In this document: in pieces, positions 35,155-52,187 of the stretch
Numbering within the stretch: position 1 is the stretch's first letter
How the letters are laid out: each line of letters starts with the position of its first letter
NCBI RefSeq assembly: GCF_032854445.1
Contig: NC_088303.1
Location: 30,141,501-30,205,500, forward strand
From: Liolophura sinensis
Taxonomy: Eukaryota; Mollusca; Polyplacophora; Chitonida; Chitonidae
Length of the DNA: 64,000 nucleotides
Reading direction: 5' to 3'
Translations under genes and position numbers: made by a program
Notes under the pieces: generated by a model
Databases searched by the model: none
Seen by the model: the letters and a program-made list of their open reading frames with translations, nothing else
What the model was told of the DNA's origin: nothing

Positions 35155-35455
35155 AGTATAGTGTGTAAAACGAGCACCTACAACAGTACGTGTGATAATT
35201 GGCAAATGGTCACACGTAACCGGTGGAATACGGTCTCCAGTCAGTTTACCTCAGTCAGGGTTTTATTCTAATTGTTCATGTGAAGGCATGAATAGTAGCA
35301 AATTACACCCCCCCTCCCCCCCGATCCCCAGCCGCCTTTAGAGCCATGGCTTAAGCATAATTTTAATAAAAATGCAGTGATGTTAATTATAATTAATTAT
35401 ACGTCACTGGTCTAGAATTAAAGAGCCGAAATCACGAAGCCAACAAATACGAAAT
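35155..35455 (+). repeat. Interspersed repeat family X, copy b
   Basis: Contains GGCAAATGGTCACACGTAAC, GTTTACCTCAGTCAGGGTTT, GCAAATTACACC, a C-rich insert, GCCATGGCTTAAGCATAATT and GGTCTAGAATTA in the family order. Confidence 0.65.
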
Positions 35456-35459
35456 AGGG

Positions 35460-36825
35460 ATCGAAGTTTCGTTAAAGGAACTGTGTACTTGTAAAGGAAT
35501 GCGAGAATCGCCATTTTTACAGTTGTGTGGTAAACTGCGCACATTCTACACTGGATAGGCCTCCACCCGAGAATTAGCTTGGGCGTGCATAATAGAAAGG
35601 CCTCACTCGTTTGGCATACAAATTACTCCCTGGTTCTAAGTTTTTTAGGTCATAAATATCAGTCTGTTCTAATAATCAATTTCATCCCAAAACAATCATT
35701 GAACGTGCTTAATCAGAAACTGGTTATGCATGAAAAAGATAGGTTCAGCTATCTAAATGATAATTTCAGAATGGGAGCCAACAAAAAAATCTTTTAATTT
35801 CAATTCAGCGGAAATTCAGTTTCAATTCAGTGGATACCTTTTAAATTACGAGTATATAGAATATGGTTTGTAACGTGTGTATGTGGTCATGAATTAATTA
35901 ATTTATTAATGGGCCATGAGTTAATTTATTCATCAATTTACCGAATAAAGTATGGTAACAGATTTGTCAATTTTACATATTGTTGTAAAAAAAAAAAGCC
36001 TTCGTAAGATTAAAATAGTATTAGATAATAATTCATGTGACAGGCCTATACCTATGAGTGACGCGTTATTTTAAATCGCTATCCGGCCTACTAATTGAAG
36101 CTTTATCGACTCCGGTTCTAAGGTCAGGAAATACAATATAAACAGCGCACACACGCAGTTATAGCTTATGTGTGTTACAGAGCATATATATTTTCTATAG
36201 ATGTGGGCAGACTTCTCACGCCACGATTCTAACCTCTCTACACGGTATCTATACTTAACGAAATCTCCCTCTTAAGAAAACCATCGGCAAAAACACGGCT
36301 TTGTGTGCTTTATCCAGTATAATAGGTTTCAATTAAAACGGTATATTCGTATTTTTTTTAAAATTCCCAGATGAAGGTGGTTAGGTGGGGGAAACATTTG
36401 TCGATGAAAGAAGTCCGTGTCATGTGTATAATGTGACCGTGATCTCTTCAGCGCACTGTAGTCAAAAGGTCGGCTTACAGACATAGCCGTACCCAAGTCC
36501 CGTTCTCCAATTAACAAATTTTACAACACACCGTTTACTGGGGCAAATAAAGACTCTCTAGTTGGACACGTTATGTATTCATGTCTATTTACACAAGGAA
36601 AAAAGAAAGTTACAAAGGTATGAACGACTAAGCTTTGGGAAGGCATTGTGGTTATGTGATGGTGTGTATATGTATCTTGACACTACTTTTTCTCTCACCG
36701 TAGGGATAATGCACCCATTGTTTGACAATCACAGTTGATTATATTGTAGAAGAATAGCTGACATATATGCATGAGAGCTTTTCTATACAGTACATTCTAA
36801 TACAGTAGTGTAGATACTATAGTGA
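35460..36825. other. Non-coding stretch, no gene seen
   Basis: AT-rich sequence without recognisable exons or repeats beyond short A runs. Confidence 0.5.
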
Positions 36826-37018
36826 GTGAGTGAGTGAGTGAGTGATTGGGGTTTAACGTTGTACTTAACAAGTTTTCAGCCATATGACGGCGAACGAATC
36901 ATTAGAGTGCATGTTATGTGCCTCCTTGTTGCAGGACGGATTTCCGCCGCTCTTTTATCTAGTGCTGCTTCACTGAGACGCCTTACCGAAGGAAACTAAG
37001 CCCGTCCGAGCCATTATA
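36826..37018 (-). repeat. tRNA-derived SINE family T, copy 2 (3' part)
   Basis: The minus strand reads GAGCGGCGGAAATCCGTCCT, TATGGCTGAAAACTTGTTAA, GTACAACGTTAAACCCCAAT and then a (CACT)n tail (GAGTGAGTGAGTGAGTGA on the plus strand). This supplies the 3' end lacking in copy 1. Confidence 0.85.
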
Positions 37019-37163
37019 CATATAACATGTGTGTGTGTATATATATTATGTTATATACAGCCATGTGGCAAATGGACGACAGAGTTAGGGTGAAGTATAT
37101 GTATACATGTAATATCAAAAGTGAGTGTGTTTGACTTATTTGGAACCCATTTTTAAGTTAAGT

Positions 37164-37165
<2 letters not shown>

Positions 37166-37259
<94 letters not shown>

Positions 37260-37264
37260 TTTTT
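37166..37264. repeat. (AT)n run followed by poly-T
   Basis: About 76 bases of AT followed by 23 T, interrupted once by AAA. Open frames across it are artefacts. Confidence 0.95.
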
Positions 37265-39076
37265 GGCCAAACTAAAATCAGGGCAAACAGATGTCCCTCA
37301 ATTGATACATGGTCAACAAACTTGTGAATGGGACTGTAAATTAGGTCCCTGCTCTGGGCTAAAAGGTGGCCCAGTAGGACGGCATATGTTTGGCTGGCCA
37401 CTCTATTTATCATCTGTCATATAGACTCCTTATTAACATTACTGTTAAGTGACAACTACAGGCGGACAGGCCTAAATATCTCTCTCAGGGGTGGGAAATC
37501 TTCAACCGTCAACAGTGACACAGAACTGACCGAATTCCAACCGTGTTATCTGTGAACACGCGTATTTATAATTGATAACGAATGTAGATGTTCGTAAATG
37601 TCTATTCACAACTACTCAAATCACGGCCTGTCGGGAAACATGGGAATCAGGAGCAGCACGTGCCGTACTGTGTTGTCGAACAAGCCACCACGCTTCGCTA
37701 ACTGATTCAATTTACTGGAGTTTTACTAGGACAGCTTTTGTTGATTTTTGACAAAAAGGATAGACTGAACAGAACCATTGCAACATTGAGAGAAAAGGGG
37801 CATAGTTTAATGTAAAATTGACATCCTGTTTTTATAAGGAAGACTGATTCATTAAAAATTTATTGACTAGAAATGAACGGCCTTTATGAATCAGTGGAAT
37901 CAGTTGAGTCCTGTACACCTGATCCGTAAAATGTCAACAATGGTATGTAGGATAAACGCTGTATCCAAAGAAGATTTTGTCGTTTTCTGCATAACTTGCC
38001 GTCTGCTGTCCATTTAGAAATGAATTGTTATTCCGAAGAGGTGAAGAATGAAGTGTCCAAATTCCGATTCTTCATACTTGCGTATTATATGGTTACGTAG
38101 TTACACATTTTATTGTAACACCCTATAGCACTCAAGTGCCTACACGTTCCGGGAAAACACAATTTTCTCACGACCATCTTTTGAAAGGGCTATATTTATC
38201 GTGGCACTAGAAAGCTATAATTTTTGCTTTAAAGAGAAAAATTCCAGGTGACTAACACCGTCACTCAGAAAGAATCTTCTGTGGTAATAGAAAGTACGAC
38301 ATCCGCTCTATTCAAATTCATATTTACTTCAAAGCTCAAATCCTTTTATCCGAAAGTTTATCTAAGTTTACGTTTTGCACATCAACTTCAAGACTAGTGA
38401 CAGGGCTAATTGTGAAATGAAACCCACATTAGTCTGGAGTCCATGCACAGTTTCAAGTAGACGAGTCTGGGAATAGCTCACAGTCTAGAGAACAGTTAAT
38501 CCTTGTTTTATCAGAATGTAGATTAAATACCAAGTTTAACGTTTTGTTAAGATTTCAACCGTGCACACCTAATATGGTGGGCCTAGATGTATATTGAGTG
38601 TGCAACTGTTAAGTATCAAATTACCGAATTTCCTTCCACCACAATGCTGGCCGCCGTCGGATAAGTGAACTATTCTTGAGTGGTAAAGCACCAATCAAAT
38701 AAATAAATCAATAAATAAATAAACATGATCAATTTCTTTCAGACATAACCAATGGTATGTAATGTGTATATAGTAACAGATATGTATAGGACACATTTAA
38801 TGACTGACGTCTAAAGTCGCACTGAGGACTTCCCACCTGTATAACGGTTCACGAGTAGAGGATGTCACAATGCTTGGAGAACACCAGCGTCAGTGCTATA
38901 CCAGGTACCTGACAAACCTCTCATAATAAAGCAGAGACCAAAGCGTCGAGCACTAGAACTGAACACACGACCTGACAATCATAGCACTTTATTTTTTCAT
39001 CTGACAGTGCATGAGGCTATTGAAATAAAACATAAATGCAGCGATGAACGGAATTGTTACCAGGATAACTAAATAT
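37265..39076. other. Non-coding stretch, no gene seen
   Basis: Contains only a SINE 3' fragment at 38632-38723. No coding exon recognised. Confidence 0.55.
38632..38723 (+). repeat. SINE 3' fragment
   Basis: CCACCACAATGCTGGCCGCC followed by GTCGGATAAGTGAACTATTC and an AATAAATAAATCAATAAATA tail. Confidence 0.82.
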
Positions 39077-39732
39077 TGTGCTTTCTCCATGATCTGTTGT
39101 ATTGCTAGCCATAAGTGTTAAGTTGTATTTTCTCCATGAGTTGTTGTATTGCTGGTCATAAGTGTTAAGTTGTGTTTTCTCCATGATCTTTTGTATTGTT
39201 AGCCATAAGTGTTAAGTTGTGTTTTCTCCATGAGCTTCTGCATTGCTAGCCATAAGTGCTAAGTTGTATTTTCTCCATGATCTTTTGTATTGCTAGCCAT
39301 AAGTGTTAAGTTGTGTTTTCTCCATGAGCTGTTGTATTGCTAGTCATAAGTGTTAAGTTGTGTTTTCTCCATGAGCAGTTGTATTGCTAGTCATAAGTGT
39401 TAAGTTGTGCTTTCTCCATGATCTTTTGTATTGCTAGCCATAAGTGTTAAGTTGTACTTTCTCCATGAGCTGTTGTATTGTTAGCCATAAGTGTTAAGTT
39501 GTGTTTTCTCCATAATCTTTTGTATTGTTAGCCATAAGTGTTAAGTTGTGTTTTCTTCATGATCTTTTGTATTGCTAGCCATAAGTGTTAAGTTGTGTTT
39601 TCTCCATGAGCTGTTGTATTGCTAGTCATAAGTGTTAAGTTGTATTTTCTCCATGAGTTGTTTTTTTGCTAGTCATAAGTGTTAAGTTGTGTTTTCTCCA
39701 TGAGCTGTTGTATTACTAGCTATATGTGTTGA
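39077..39732. repeat. 47-bp minisatellite, 14 units
   Basis: Fourteen units with very regular 47-base spacing, as read from the CTCCAT word at 39085 through 39696. The unit contains TTAAGTTGTGTTTTCTCCAT, GAGCTGTTGTATTGCTAGCC and ATAAGTG. Variation sits mainly at ATGATCTTT/ATGAGCTGT and GCCATA/GTCATA. The unit has stops in all plus frames and no spacers, so it is not coding and not a CRISPR array. Confidence 0.95.
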
Positions 39733-42269
39733 GCAGGGACGTCGTGGAGAATGGAGAACCGGGTATAAGGGTATATATGCCTGGACATCTGTTAACAGCT
39801 TGCCCCTTACCTCCAACTTACTGTTCAGGTGATGTAGGCCTAAATGTAACAGCGCATCAGTTACATCACTTTTTAACTTTGACAATTTTTCTTTTATCTA
39901 CAACACGCGTAAAATGTAGAATGACGACAATGATTTTCCATGACAATCTGTGGTGGCAATTGTGCATCGCATTCTGTTGAAATTATGAATTAACTTTTCA
40001 TTTCATTACAATGGCTTCATTACAATGGCTTAGTAGTGGTATCATAATAAACTTTTTAAACGAAAATAAAATTTTGAGTAAAGTTGAGCGAACCAAGATG
40101 GTTGGTAGAGAAAATTTTTCTGTTCTTCTACTACAGACCTAACTACCGGGGAATTCTTGGCAGTGAGAAGAAATAAGGCTAAGTAACGGCTTATCTGTTT
40201 AACCCGACAACCCTTTTGATCTGGCTTGCGTTCTTTAGGCGGGTTTTCACCTCCCAGAGGTTATCAAAGTTTCTAAATCCACGACGGTTCGAGTGATACA
40301 ACAACAACACTCAATCAAATCCTTTTATCTTGCAAAAATGTCGAAGTCCACTTGTTATCTGTTTGGCCATTTGACCAGAGGGCTCTGGAGGATTTTGCCG
40401 GCAAGCGTGTCTGCTGAACTTCGGTTCTTAAACATTTGCACATGCCATAAGTGGCAAAGTAGCTAGGTTGTTACCAAGAGGTGCTGGGAAACAAATTTGG
40501 AGATTAAGCTACTGTTGCTTGCCAGGTCTTTCGTATTCTCATGTCCCGTGGATATGGTTTTTTACCGTACCCAGTTCAGACTATTTTTCCCCTACTTAAC
40601 ACACATGGTATCCAGACGTCTTAATATTCGCCTTTCTGTGTGAGGACGTAAACATGTCTTCAATGTCGTTAGCACCAAATTGATCTATTGCTTTTCTTGG
40701 CATTTGATACCAAAAGATTTACGATGGCTATTAGGAGTGCTGACATGTTTAAATTGTCATTGCCATTAAGTTGTATTCAGGTACAGATGAGCGATGGGCT
40801 ATATACTGATCGACTGGCATGTTCAACAGGTATTTTCTGGCTTGTCGTACACTACCTACTGTTTACTCTATATCTGTGATAGCCACGCGACTTCTTTTTA
40901 TCTAGACATAGTTGTTTGTTATCACTTCTTTGTCATTTCCTTATAAAACAGTTACGGTTGTGCTATATGGTTTATATCCTTGATCACTTTGATTCGATAT
41001 TCCGCGTTATAAGGAACGCATTACTGAATTTCTAAAAATAGCGTACTGAGACTAAAATCCTTAAGGGAAACAAAGCCAACCAAGCAGAACTGTGTGTGAT
41101 AATGTCACGGAAAATTCCATGGACGCCATCATAAAGCACTGATCTGACGTCTTGTCACATCGACACAAGGACCAGGAGACGAATAGCTACTCTGTTACAG
41201 TGTCGTGAGGACCGAAAAACGTCACAGCGTTATCCAAGTCACCATCAGCCGTAAAAGACATCATTCGTGGCGCAAAGGCCATTAAAAAGCCTCTGACCCC
41301 AGAACCCCCCTCAATTACCATACCATCGATCTAACGTGTTTTTGTCAAAATGACAGGACTTGTTTCACGCTCACACTTTTAACATGCATATCACTTAGAA
41401 ACCACATCCATTATGTATATTAAACTTCCATAATTCACGGATGAAAAAATCCAAGACATTGTAACTGTGAGGTTTTACAAATGAGATCTCGTAGGACAAT
41501 GATGTGTTTTTTTGTAATTGTATCAATGGAAAGATCTGCACTTTTTTGGACGTTCATTGTTGCGGAAGTAGGGGTAAACCTGGGCATGTACATCGTCCAC
41601 TCTGTCTTATATACAGTGTGAAGCGCGACCATCACCATACATACGTTTAGGGCCTACCCATCAACGACTTTTTTTCATCGCAACATGTCAAACACAGCAC
41701 AAAATTATTCATGATCTGTTTCGTTGACAAATTATCTCTGTACTTTGAAGTAATGTAGACTAGTTTGTTTGAGTGAAATTTGAAAGTCTGCATTGGTTTA
41801 TGACAGTTAAAAGCCGTCTTATTTTGAACTATATAGTAACTATATTTCACCTAAAATTTAACTTTCTCATGGGGCACATTTTGCTTGATTCTAATTGATT
41901 CATCTCTCTTATAGAAACAATTGAGAGTTTTATGTAAAGTTTGAATAATTTTCGATTAAAAAACTGAAGCGTTTTTATCAAAGTGTATTTTTAAGGCAGC
42001 CATGTGCTTCTAAAAGTGCGTTTTAAGTTACCAAACAATGGGCGAACCACAGTACTTTACGTGTCCGTTTCACGGAATGTTCAAGTTAATGGGAGTTAGT
42101 TATAAAGTCATCAACAGTCTGCAGGACTAAATACAAGCTATTCTCAAAATTTTCCAAAACCACCGGTGGACAATCTTCGTTAGCTTGTTGAAGTGTCCAT
42201 TGAGGCCTATATTGTTTATTCAGGCACCGTGGTTGCGTAAAAGTTACTTTTTGACAACAGCGTTTAGCA

Positions 42270-42273
42270 AAAA

Positions 42274-42303
<30 letters not shown>
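42270..42303 (+). repeat. (AAAT)n microsatellite
   Basis: AAAATAAATAAATAAATAAA continues for about eight units without a SINE body upstream. Confidence 0.9.
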
Positions 42304-42305
<2 letters not shown>

Positions 42306-43147
42306 AACAGTGTTCCATGTCAAAGTCAAATATTGCTTTATCTATTGCACGCTGAACATGCGTTACAAACAAACTTTTGTTAATTGTGGGCGTAAAGTGA
42401 TTGTAAAACCTAGTTCCTCATACAAAGGGATGTGGGCAGCCATATTTAGGCCTACTATGGACGTCTAACCATCCACGCCTGTAGATAAGCCGATGTTTGA
42501 TAATTTAGCTATAAATCTCCCAAAACAATTAAGGCTGAATTAAGGGAGCATTTCTTTAAGTTAATATAAATTAGCTGGTATTAGTACCCCCGTAAATTCT
42601 TTCATTCTTCCATCATGCCCATTTCGCTGGAAGTCGCACTGTATTTAAATTTGGGCCCGCTGGCTGATTTATTTTTCTGACGATGATGACCGGATTATGT
42701 AAATATGGTTTGCTAAATGACCCGTCACCAATGTGTGTCACGAACAACAACCCTGCGGTGCCCGTCAGATCAAACATCCCTCACGGGATGTTTTTGCTGA
42801 AATTGACCGGAATCAACCGTTAACTGTTGAAGGTTACCTTTAAAGATCTGACATTTTTGTGAAGCTGTGAACTCCGGTCTGTCATCTTGTTCATTCGCAC
42901 ACGTGATTGATTACTCAAACGAATACCAGCACGCGTCTTTTACGGGTCCTCTGGGAAAGAGGTCTTTTGTTGGTCAGGGCATATCTAAATCATAAGCACG
43001 TGAAAGAATTTAGAGTGTAAAGATTAACGATCGCATAATATAAGCAAACATAAGACATCATAAAGGTTCACTGAAACGGTTCTGAGATTAGGTTCACACA
43101 TTTCCTGTAACACCATGAAGGTGTATTTCATGTGCATATACCTATAC

Positions 43148-43150
<3 letters not shown>

Positions 43151-43182
<32 letters not shown>
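43151..43182. repeat. (AT)n microsatellite
   Basis: About 32 bases of AT dinucleotide. Confidence 0.95.
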
Positions 43183-43186
<4 letters not shown>

Positions 43187-43564
43187 TTACTGAACTGTAC
43201 CATGCACATGTAACGTTTACATTGATGTAACCCATTATCACATAATAACATAATAACAACTTTTCTTACGTATTTATAACTTCTGAATTAATTCCGTATG
43301 ACGCGTTTCGGTGTTGCTAATAAAAACACCATATAACAACTTTATCAAGTGACTTGACAAAGATGTTAGCAACTATATATACACTAATATGTTGTTTATA
43401 GAATAAATTCAAAATTTCAGAGCTGTTAATCTAGGAAAATAAGTTTGCCATGAGCTCTAGTAGGCTCAACAAGTAACTTCTAATTGCCAGGAAGTTATCA
43501 ACACAGACTTCATCGGGTTCACTGTACTCTAATCTGTCATATTTATATTGTTTTCATTTGTATC

Positions 43565-43850
43565 GCTACGGTGGCCTAATGGTTAGGGCGCCCTCCTCGA
43601 AGGTGGGACACGGGATCAAACCGGAGTCGGATCATACGAAAGACTTCCTGCCTCTCTTGGCGCTCAGGGCTGAGAGGTTAGAGCAAGGAACAGAGCTGGA
43701 TGACCCGGTGTTAGTATAACGTGAACGGGTGGGGTGTCATGCCTGGTGTCGGCATGATACTTCATTGGCGGCAGGACTTTGGCGACATGGACTCCCCCTG
43801 CCACATGTACACACGTAAAACCCTAAGAATACATACATATATACATACAT
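43565..43850 (+). repeat. tRNA-derived SINE family U, copy 1
   Basis: Head GCTACGGTGGCCTAATGGTT (A-box) and GGGATCAAACC (B-box-like). The body includes GACCCGGTGTTAGTATAACG, GGTGTCATGCCTGGTGTCGG and CATGATACTTC, then a CATACATA-rich tail. The body recurs antisense at 49597-49785. This is not a functional tRNA. Confidence 0.8.
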
Positions 43851-44494
43851 ACTGTTTTCATTCAGTCGTCGGTCAAATCAGTAATCAAATTAACAAAACT
43901 TGGCTACAGACTAACTAATATAACGCGGTTAAAGGTTTCAAGGCATAAATCAGATTTGGTCGAGATCGTTGAGGGCTTTTACTCATTTCGTCATTACTAA
44001 AAGGCTTTCTCGGGCTGTACAGTGGTTTAACAAAGGAGCCAATTCGCATAGCAATTTGAACACTAGCCATTTCGCATATATAACATATTTGTACTTAAAG
44101 AAAGCGCATGTCGTTAAGCCCACGCGATGGTTGTTTATACAGTTGTGCATTTGGAGCATACAAAATCAAATATATGAACGCATAACAATTGTTAGCTAAA
44201 CTTAATTTGATTTAATCTTATCACGTTATATTGCAGTGCGGTTCACATCAGGCGTACAGCATTGCAAGGGAGATAACCCACTTGCAATTTATCAGTGCTC
44301 ACTAGACAGGCCACATCATAAGCCATGCTGAAGGTTGTAAACCTTTGACGAACTCAACAAACGATTGATCTTACAACTCCCGACTGGACAGTTTAACAGC
44401 TAGGTTTAATTCAGGGGAGGAAAAAATTGCATGAAGGATTTTGCAGTGGGTATTGTATGTTACTTTTGTTGTGGCCACCCACAGTGTTTTTATC

Positions 44495-44541
44495 CTTTGT
44501 TTAATTTATTTGTTTATTTCTGTGATTGGTGCTTAACGTCG
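44495..44541 (-). repeat. SINE 3' end fragment
   Basis: AATTTATTTGTTTATTTCTG, then TGATTGGTGCTTAACGTCGT. This antisense 3' end abuts the 36-bp minisatellite. Confidence 0.7.
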
Positions 44542-44700
44542 TGGCTGTGTATTTCAGGCCTCGATCGTGTTGGTTCGTGGCTGTGTATTTGTAACCTTGA
44601 TCGTGGTGAGTCGTGGCTGTGTATTTGTAACCTTGATCGTGGTGAGTCGTGGCTGTGTATTTGTAACCTTGATCGTGGTGAGTCGTGGCTGTGTATTTGA
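44540..44700. repeat. 36-bp minisatellite, about 4.5 units
   Basis: CGTGGCTGTGTATTTGTAAC followed by CTTGATCGTGGTGAGT recurs at 44540, 44576, 44612, 44648 and 44684. The period of 36 is 12 codons, which explains open frames on both strands (LDRGESWLCICN and SRLQIHSHDSPR repeats). The first unit starts inside the SINE 3' end, so the array may have grown from it. Confidence 0.92.
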
Positions 44701-44704
44701 GCCA

Positions 44705-49590
<4,886 letters not shown>

Positions 49591-49596
49591 GGGTTT

Positions 49597-49785
49597 CAGG
49601 TGATACTGAACAATTTTACGGTCATACGACGGCGAGGAGTGTCTGTGAACATATGTCTCTTTGTGGCAGGGCGGGTCCATGCCCCAAAAATGCTGCCGCC
49701 ATGCACTGGAGTATATCATGCCGAAGACACGAGGCATGACACCAAACCCAGATATATTATACCGACACCGGGTTAATCAGCAGGA
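49597..49785 (-). repeat. tRNA-derived SINE family U, copy 2 (3' part)
   Basis: The minus strand reads AACCCGGTGTCGGTATAATA, GTCATGCCTCGTGTCTTCGG, CATGGCGGCAGC, GACATATGTTCACAGACACT and a GTATGACCGTAAAATTGTTC end. It matches family U copy 1 in the middle and family T at the 3' end. Confidence 0.78.
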
Positions 49786-49789
49786 TAGC

Positions 49790-51640
49790 TTGGTGGAGCC
49801 ATGGATCTTCAGTGGCATAAGGCCTTAATCTGTGAAATGTTCAATATTTAAAAGATATATCAAAACTGGCTCTCTGAGTTTTCTTTTTTCCCCCGAACTT
49901 CTAATAGTTCAAGCCGGGTGCTGACGTGGCCAGTACTTCGTCGCTAAGTATACGTTCAGTTGAATCTATATATTGTTCGGTGGATAAATGGTATGTCACT
50001 TACAGGTTGAATTTAGAGCTGATATATTAAACATTTCAATGCAACTTCACTCGATTAACTTTCTATATTCCCTTCTGGTTTAAAGGCTCTATGTAGCCAT
50101 ATATCTATAAAATTCCCGTCCCGTTTCTGTCAGCAGTAAGTGAATATTAAGCCCATTGAGATATACCGTGTAAAGAAACGTATGTTTTTATTCCTCTGAA
50201 ATGCTCTCTGCTCAAAGGTGTGCTTTTTAAGGATTTTTTCTCAGCGTATGGCAAATGGCTTTTTTAAACGACTACATTCCTTTGAGTAAGGATTGTTTCC
50301 CTTCGGTAGACACAGTTTTTCCGTGTTTCACTTTTTATAACTGATCAGGCTTGAAATTGCTCATCGAAGCATGAGCGCTGAAGGAAAAGATTTCTGAAAG
50401 CATAATCAATGAGAATGGAATTAATCAATTCAGACGAGGCAGACTCATGCGCCCCACAACACGTCTACATGGAGACGCCGTCATGCTTCCGGGTGGCAGG
50501 ATAGTTTCGGTTCAATAAAGATAAATCAGAGATCTATATAGATAAAAAATTGAAATACACAAATCAAAGGACTACCGGAAGGCTTTACGACGTGGAGGAT
50601 TTGTGACCAATTGTAATCGTGAAGTCATGCAAATGAGAGACCGCTTTGGTCCAGTCTGTCTTTGTCAAAGGTCAAACTTTCGCTGGTCAAGCTGACCTAA
50701 AGTAGGAAAAAAGGTATGGTCATTAAAACTTTTCATGGTAACACTGTCCAGTCAACCAGGCATAGATATTTATCAAGCTCACCCAAGTCTCTAGAGTGAA
50801 ATGTGTAATGTATAATGTGTAGAGTGAAAGAGTTATCGAGTTTGTAGATATTGAAAAATATTTCTGACGGTTGTGCTCCGTGAATGGAAGTCAAGAATCA
50901 TGATTCATGAATTTATACCATTATCATTGATATAAAATAAGGAAAACAGTTGTGCATTAAATGAGAAGAAATCATAAAAATGATGTCAAAATCCAAAGAA
51001 AGGGCATGAAAAGTTATAAGCAAAAATTGTGTTCAATTTTTTATTTCGATTTTTTTTTCTTTCAGGAGAAAGGGTGTTTGGAAATGTTGAATATGGTGGG
51101 TATTTGTGACCACCTCTTGATATATGTCGTCTTTGCGTAGCAATGTTCTAAATGTGATGCTTGTCTAATGAATTTATTTGAAAGTAAATTTGTTGTTTAT
51201 ATCCAAACATATGAACATAACATATAAGCGGTCACAAATACCCACCATAAATAATTTTCCAGTGTCCTTTTTGTCTTTGAAGAACAATGGAAATAAACAA
51301 CAACTTAAGACCACATTGACAGCCAACTTTTCGCATTCTTTCATCCGAAGTTTATGTAATTTTTGTGTTTTCTGCACCTTTAGCTAGCTATATATAGCTA
51401 TACATATAAGAAACTTGTCCATAAAATCTCACAAAATTAACGTGGGACAAATTATCACAGCCATTTCCTCTTTATGCATTGTGAGTGGCGGCAAATGTAT
51501 GCAGAAATGTTTTGCTCTACCATCTACCTCATCAACCTATTATATTTTAAGGAAATGATACCTCCAGTCAATTTTACATAAGTTATTCGTATCAAACATA
51601 CCAAATAGCGTACAGGTATATCAGTTCTGTTAAGTAATTA
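49790..51640. other. Non-coding stretch, no gene seen
   Basis: Nothing recognisable beyond short A and T runs. Confidence 0.5.
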
Positions 51641-51644
51641 ATTG

Positions 51645-51720
51645 ATTAATTTGTTTATTTAATGTTTTACGCCATATTCAAGAATATTTCAATAATACGA
51701 CGGCGGCCAATATTATGGAG
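51645..51720 (-). repeat. SINE 3' fragment
   Basis: TTTGTTTATTTAATGTTTTA, CGCCATATTCAAGAATATTT and ACGACGGCGGCCAATATTAT. Antisense 3' end of the main SINE. Confidence 0.82.
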
Positions 51721-51879
51721 TATAATCGTGGATACCTTACCTATAATGAAGAACGTTATTTCGTAGTCATATCCTACAGGTTTAGGTTAATCAGATTCAT
51801 TTATTATACACTGCACACGGATAACTTTATGCGTTGGTGATGTCGTTCTATTCAGCATACAGTCTTGACTGTCAGAAAG

Positions 51880-52187
51880 ATTTTAAGTGGTGATTATGTT
51901 AAAGACTACTGGCAAATTCTCACACTTAATCCAGTCTCTTGTCGATTTACCTCAGTTAGGGTGTTGTTCTAAGTGTTTATGTAAATTCTTAAATAGCACT
52001 ACGGTTTGAACAGAATTAGGTTAAAATATACACTGATGTTAATTTCAATTTATCCTCTGTCAGTGATCTAGAATTACTCAAAATTACACAGTTAACAAAG
52101 AATCACATGAAAGAAAATCTATCAGGCTTCGGAGGCACTTGGTACATCAGCAAAATCCTAGTTTATGCAGGGATATAAAAGACTACA
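51880..52187 (+). repeat. Interspersed repeat family X, copy c
   Basis: CTGGCAAATTCTCACACTTA, then TTTACCTCAGTTAGGGTGTT, GTGTTTATGTAAATTCTTAA, ACACTGATGTTAATTTCAAT and TGATCTAGAATTACTC follow the family order. It is directly followed by copy d in the same orientation. Confidence 0.65.

Larger units (their letters stand above)
39735..43558. other. Non-coding stretch, no gene seen
   Basis: Contains (AAAT)n at about 42270-42303 and (AT)n at 43151-43182. No recognisable exon. Confidence 0.55.

Noticed and set aside
39077-39732. Possible CRISPR-like array
   Set aside because: Units are contiguous without spacers, and the genome is eukaryotic. It is a minisatellite.
43565-43640. Second tRNA-like sequence
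   Set aside because: The body shared with 49597-49785 and the poor T-arm make it a SINE head.
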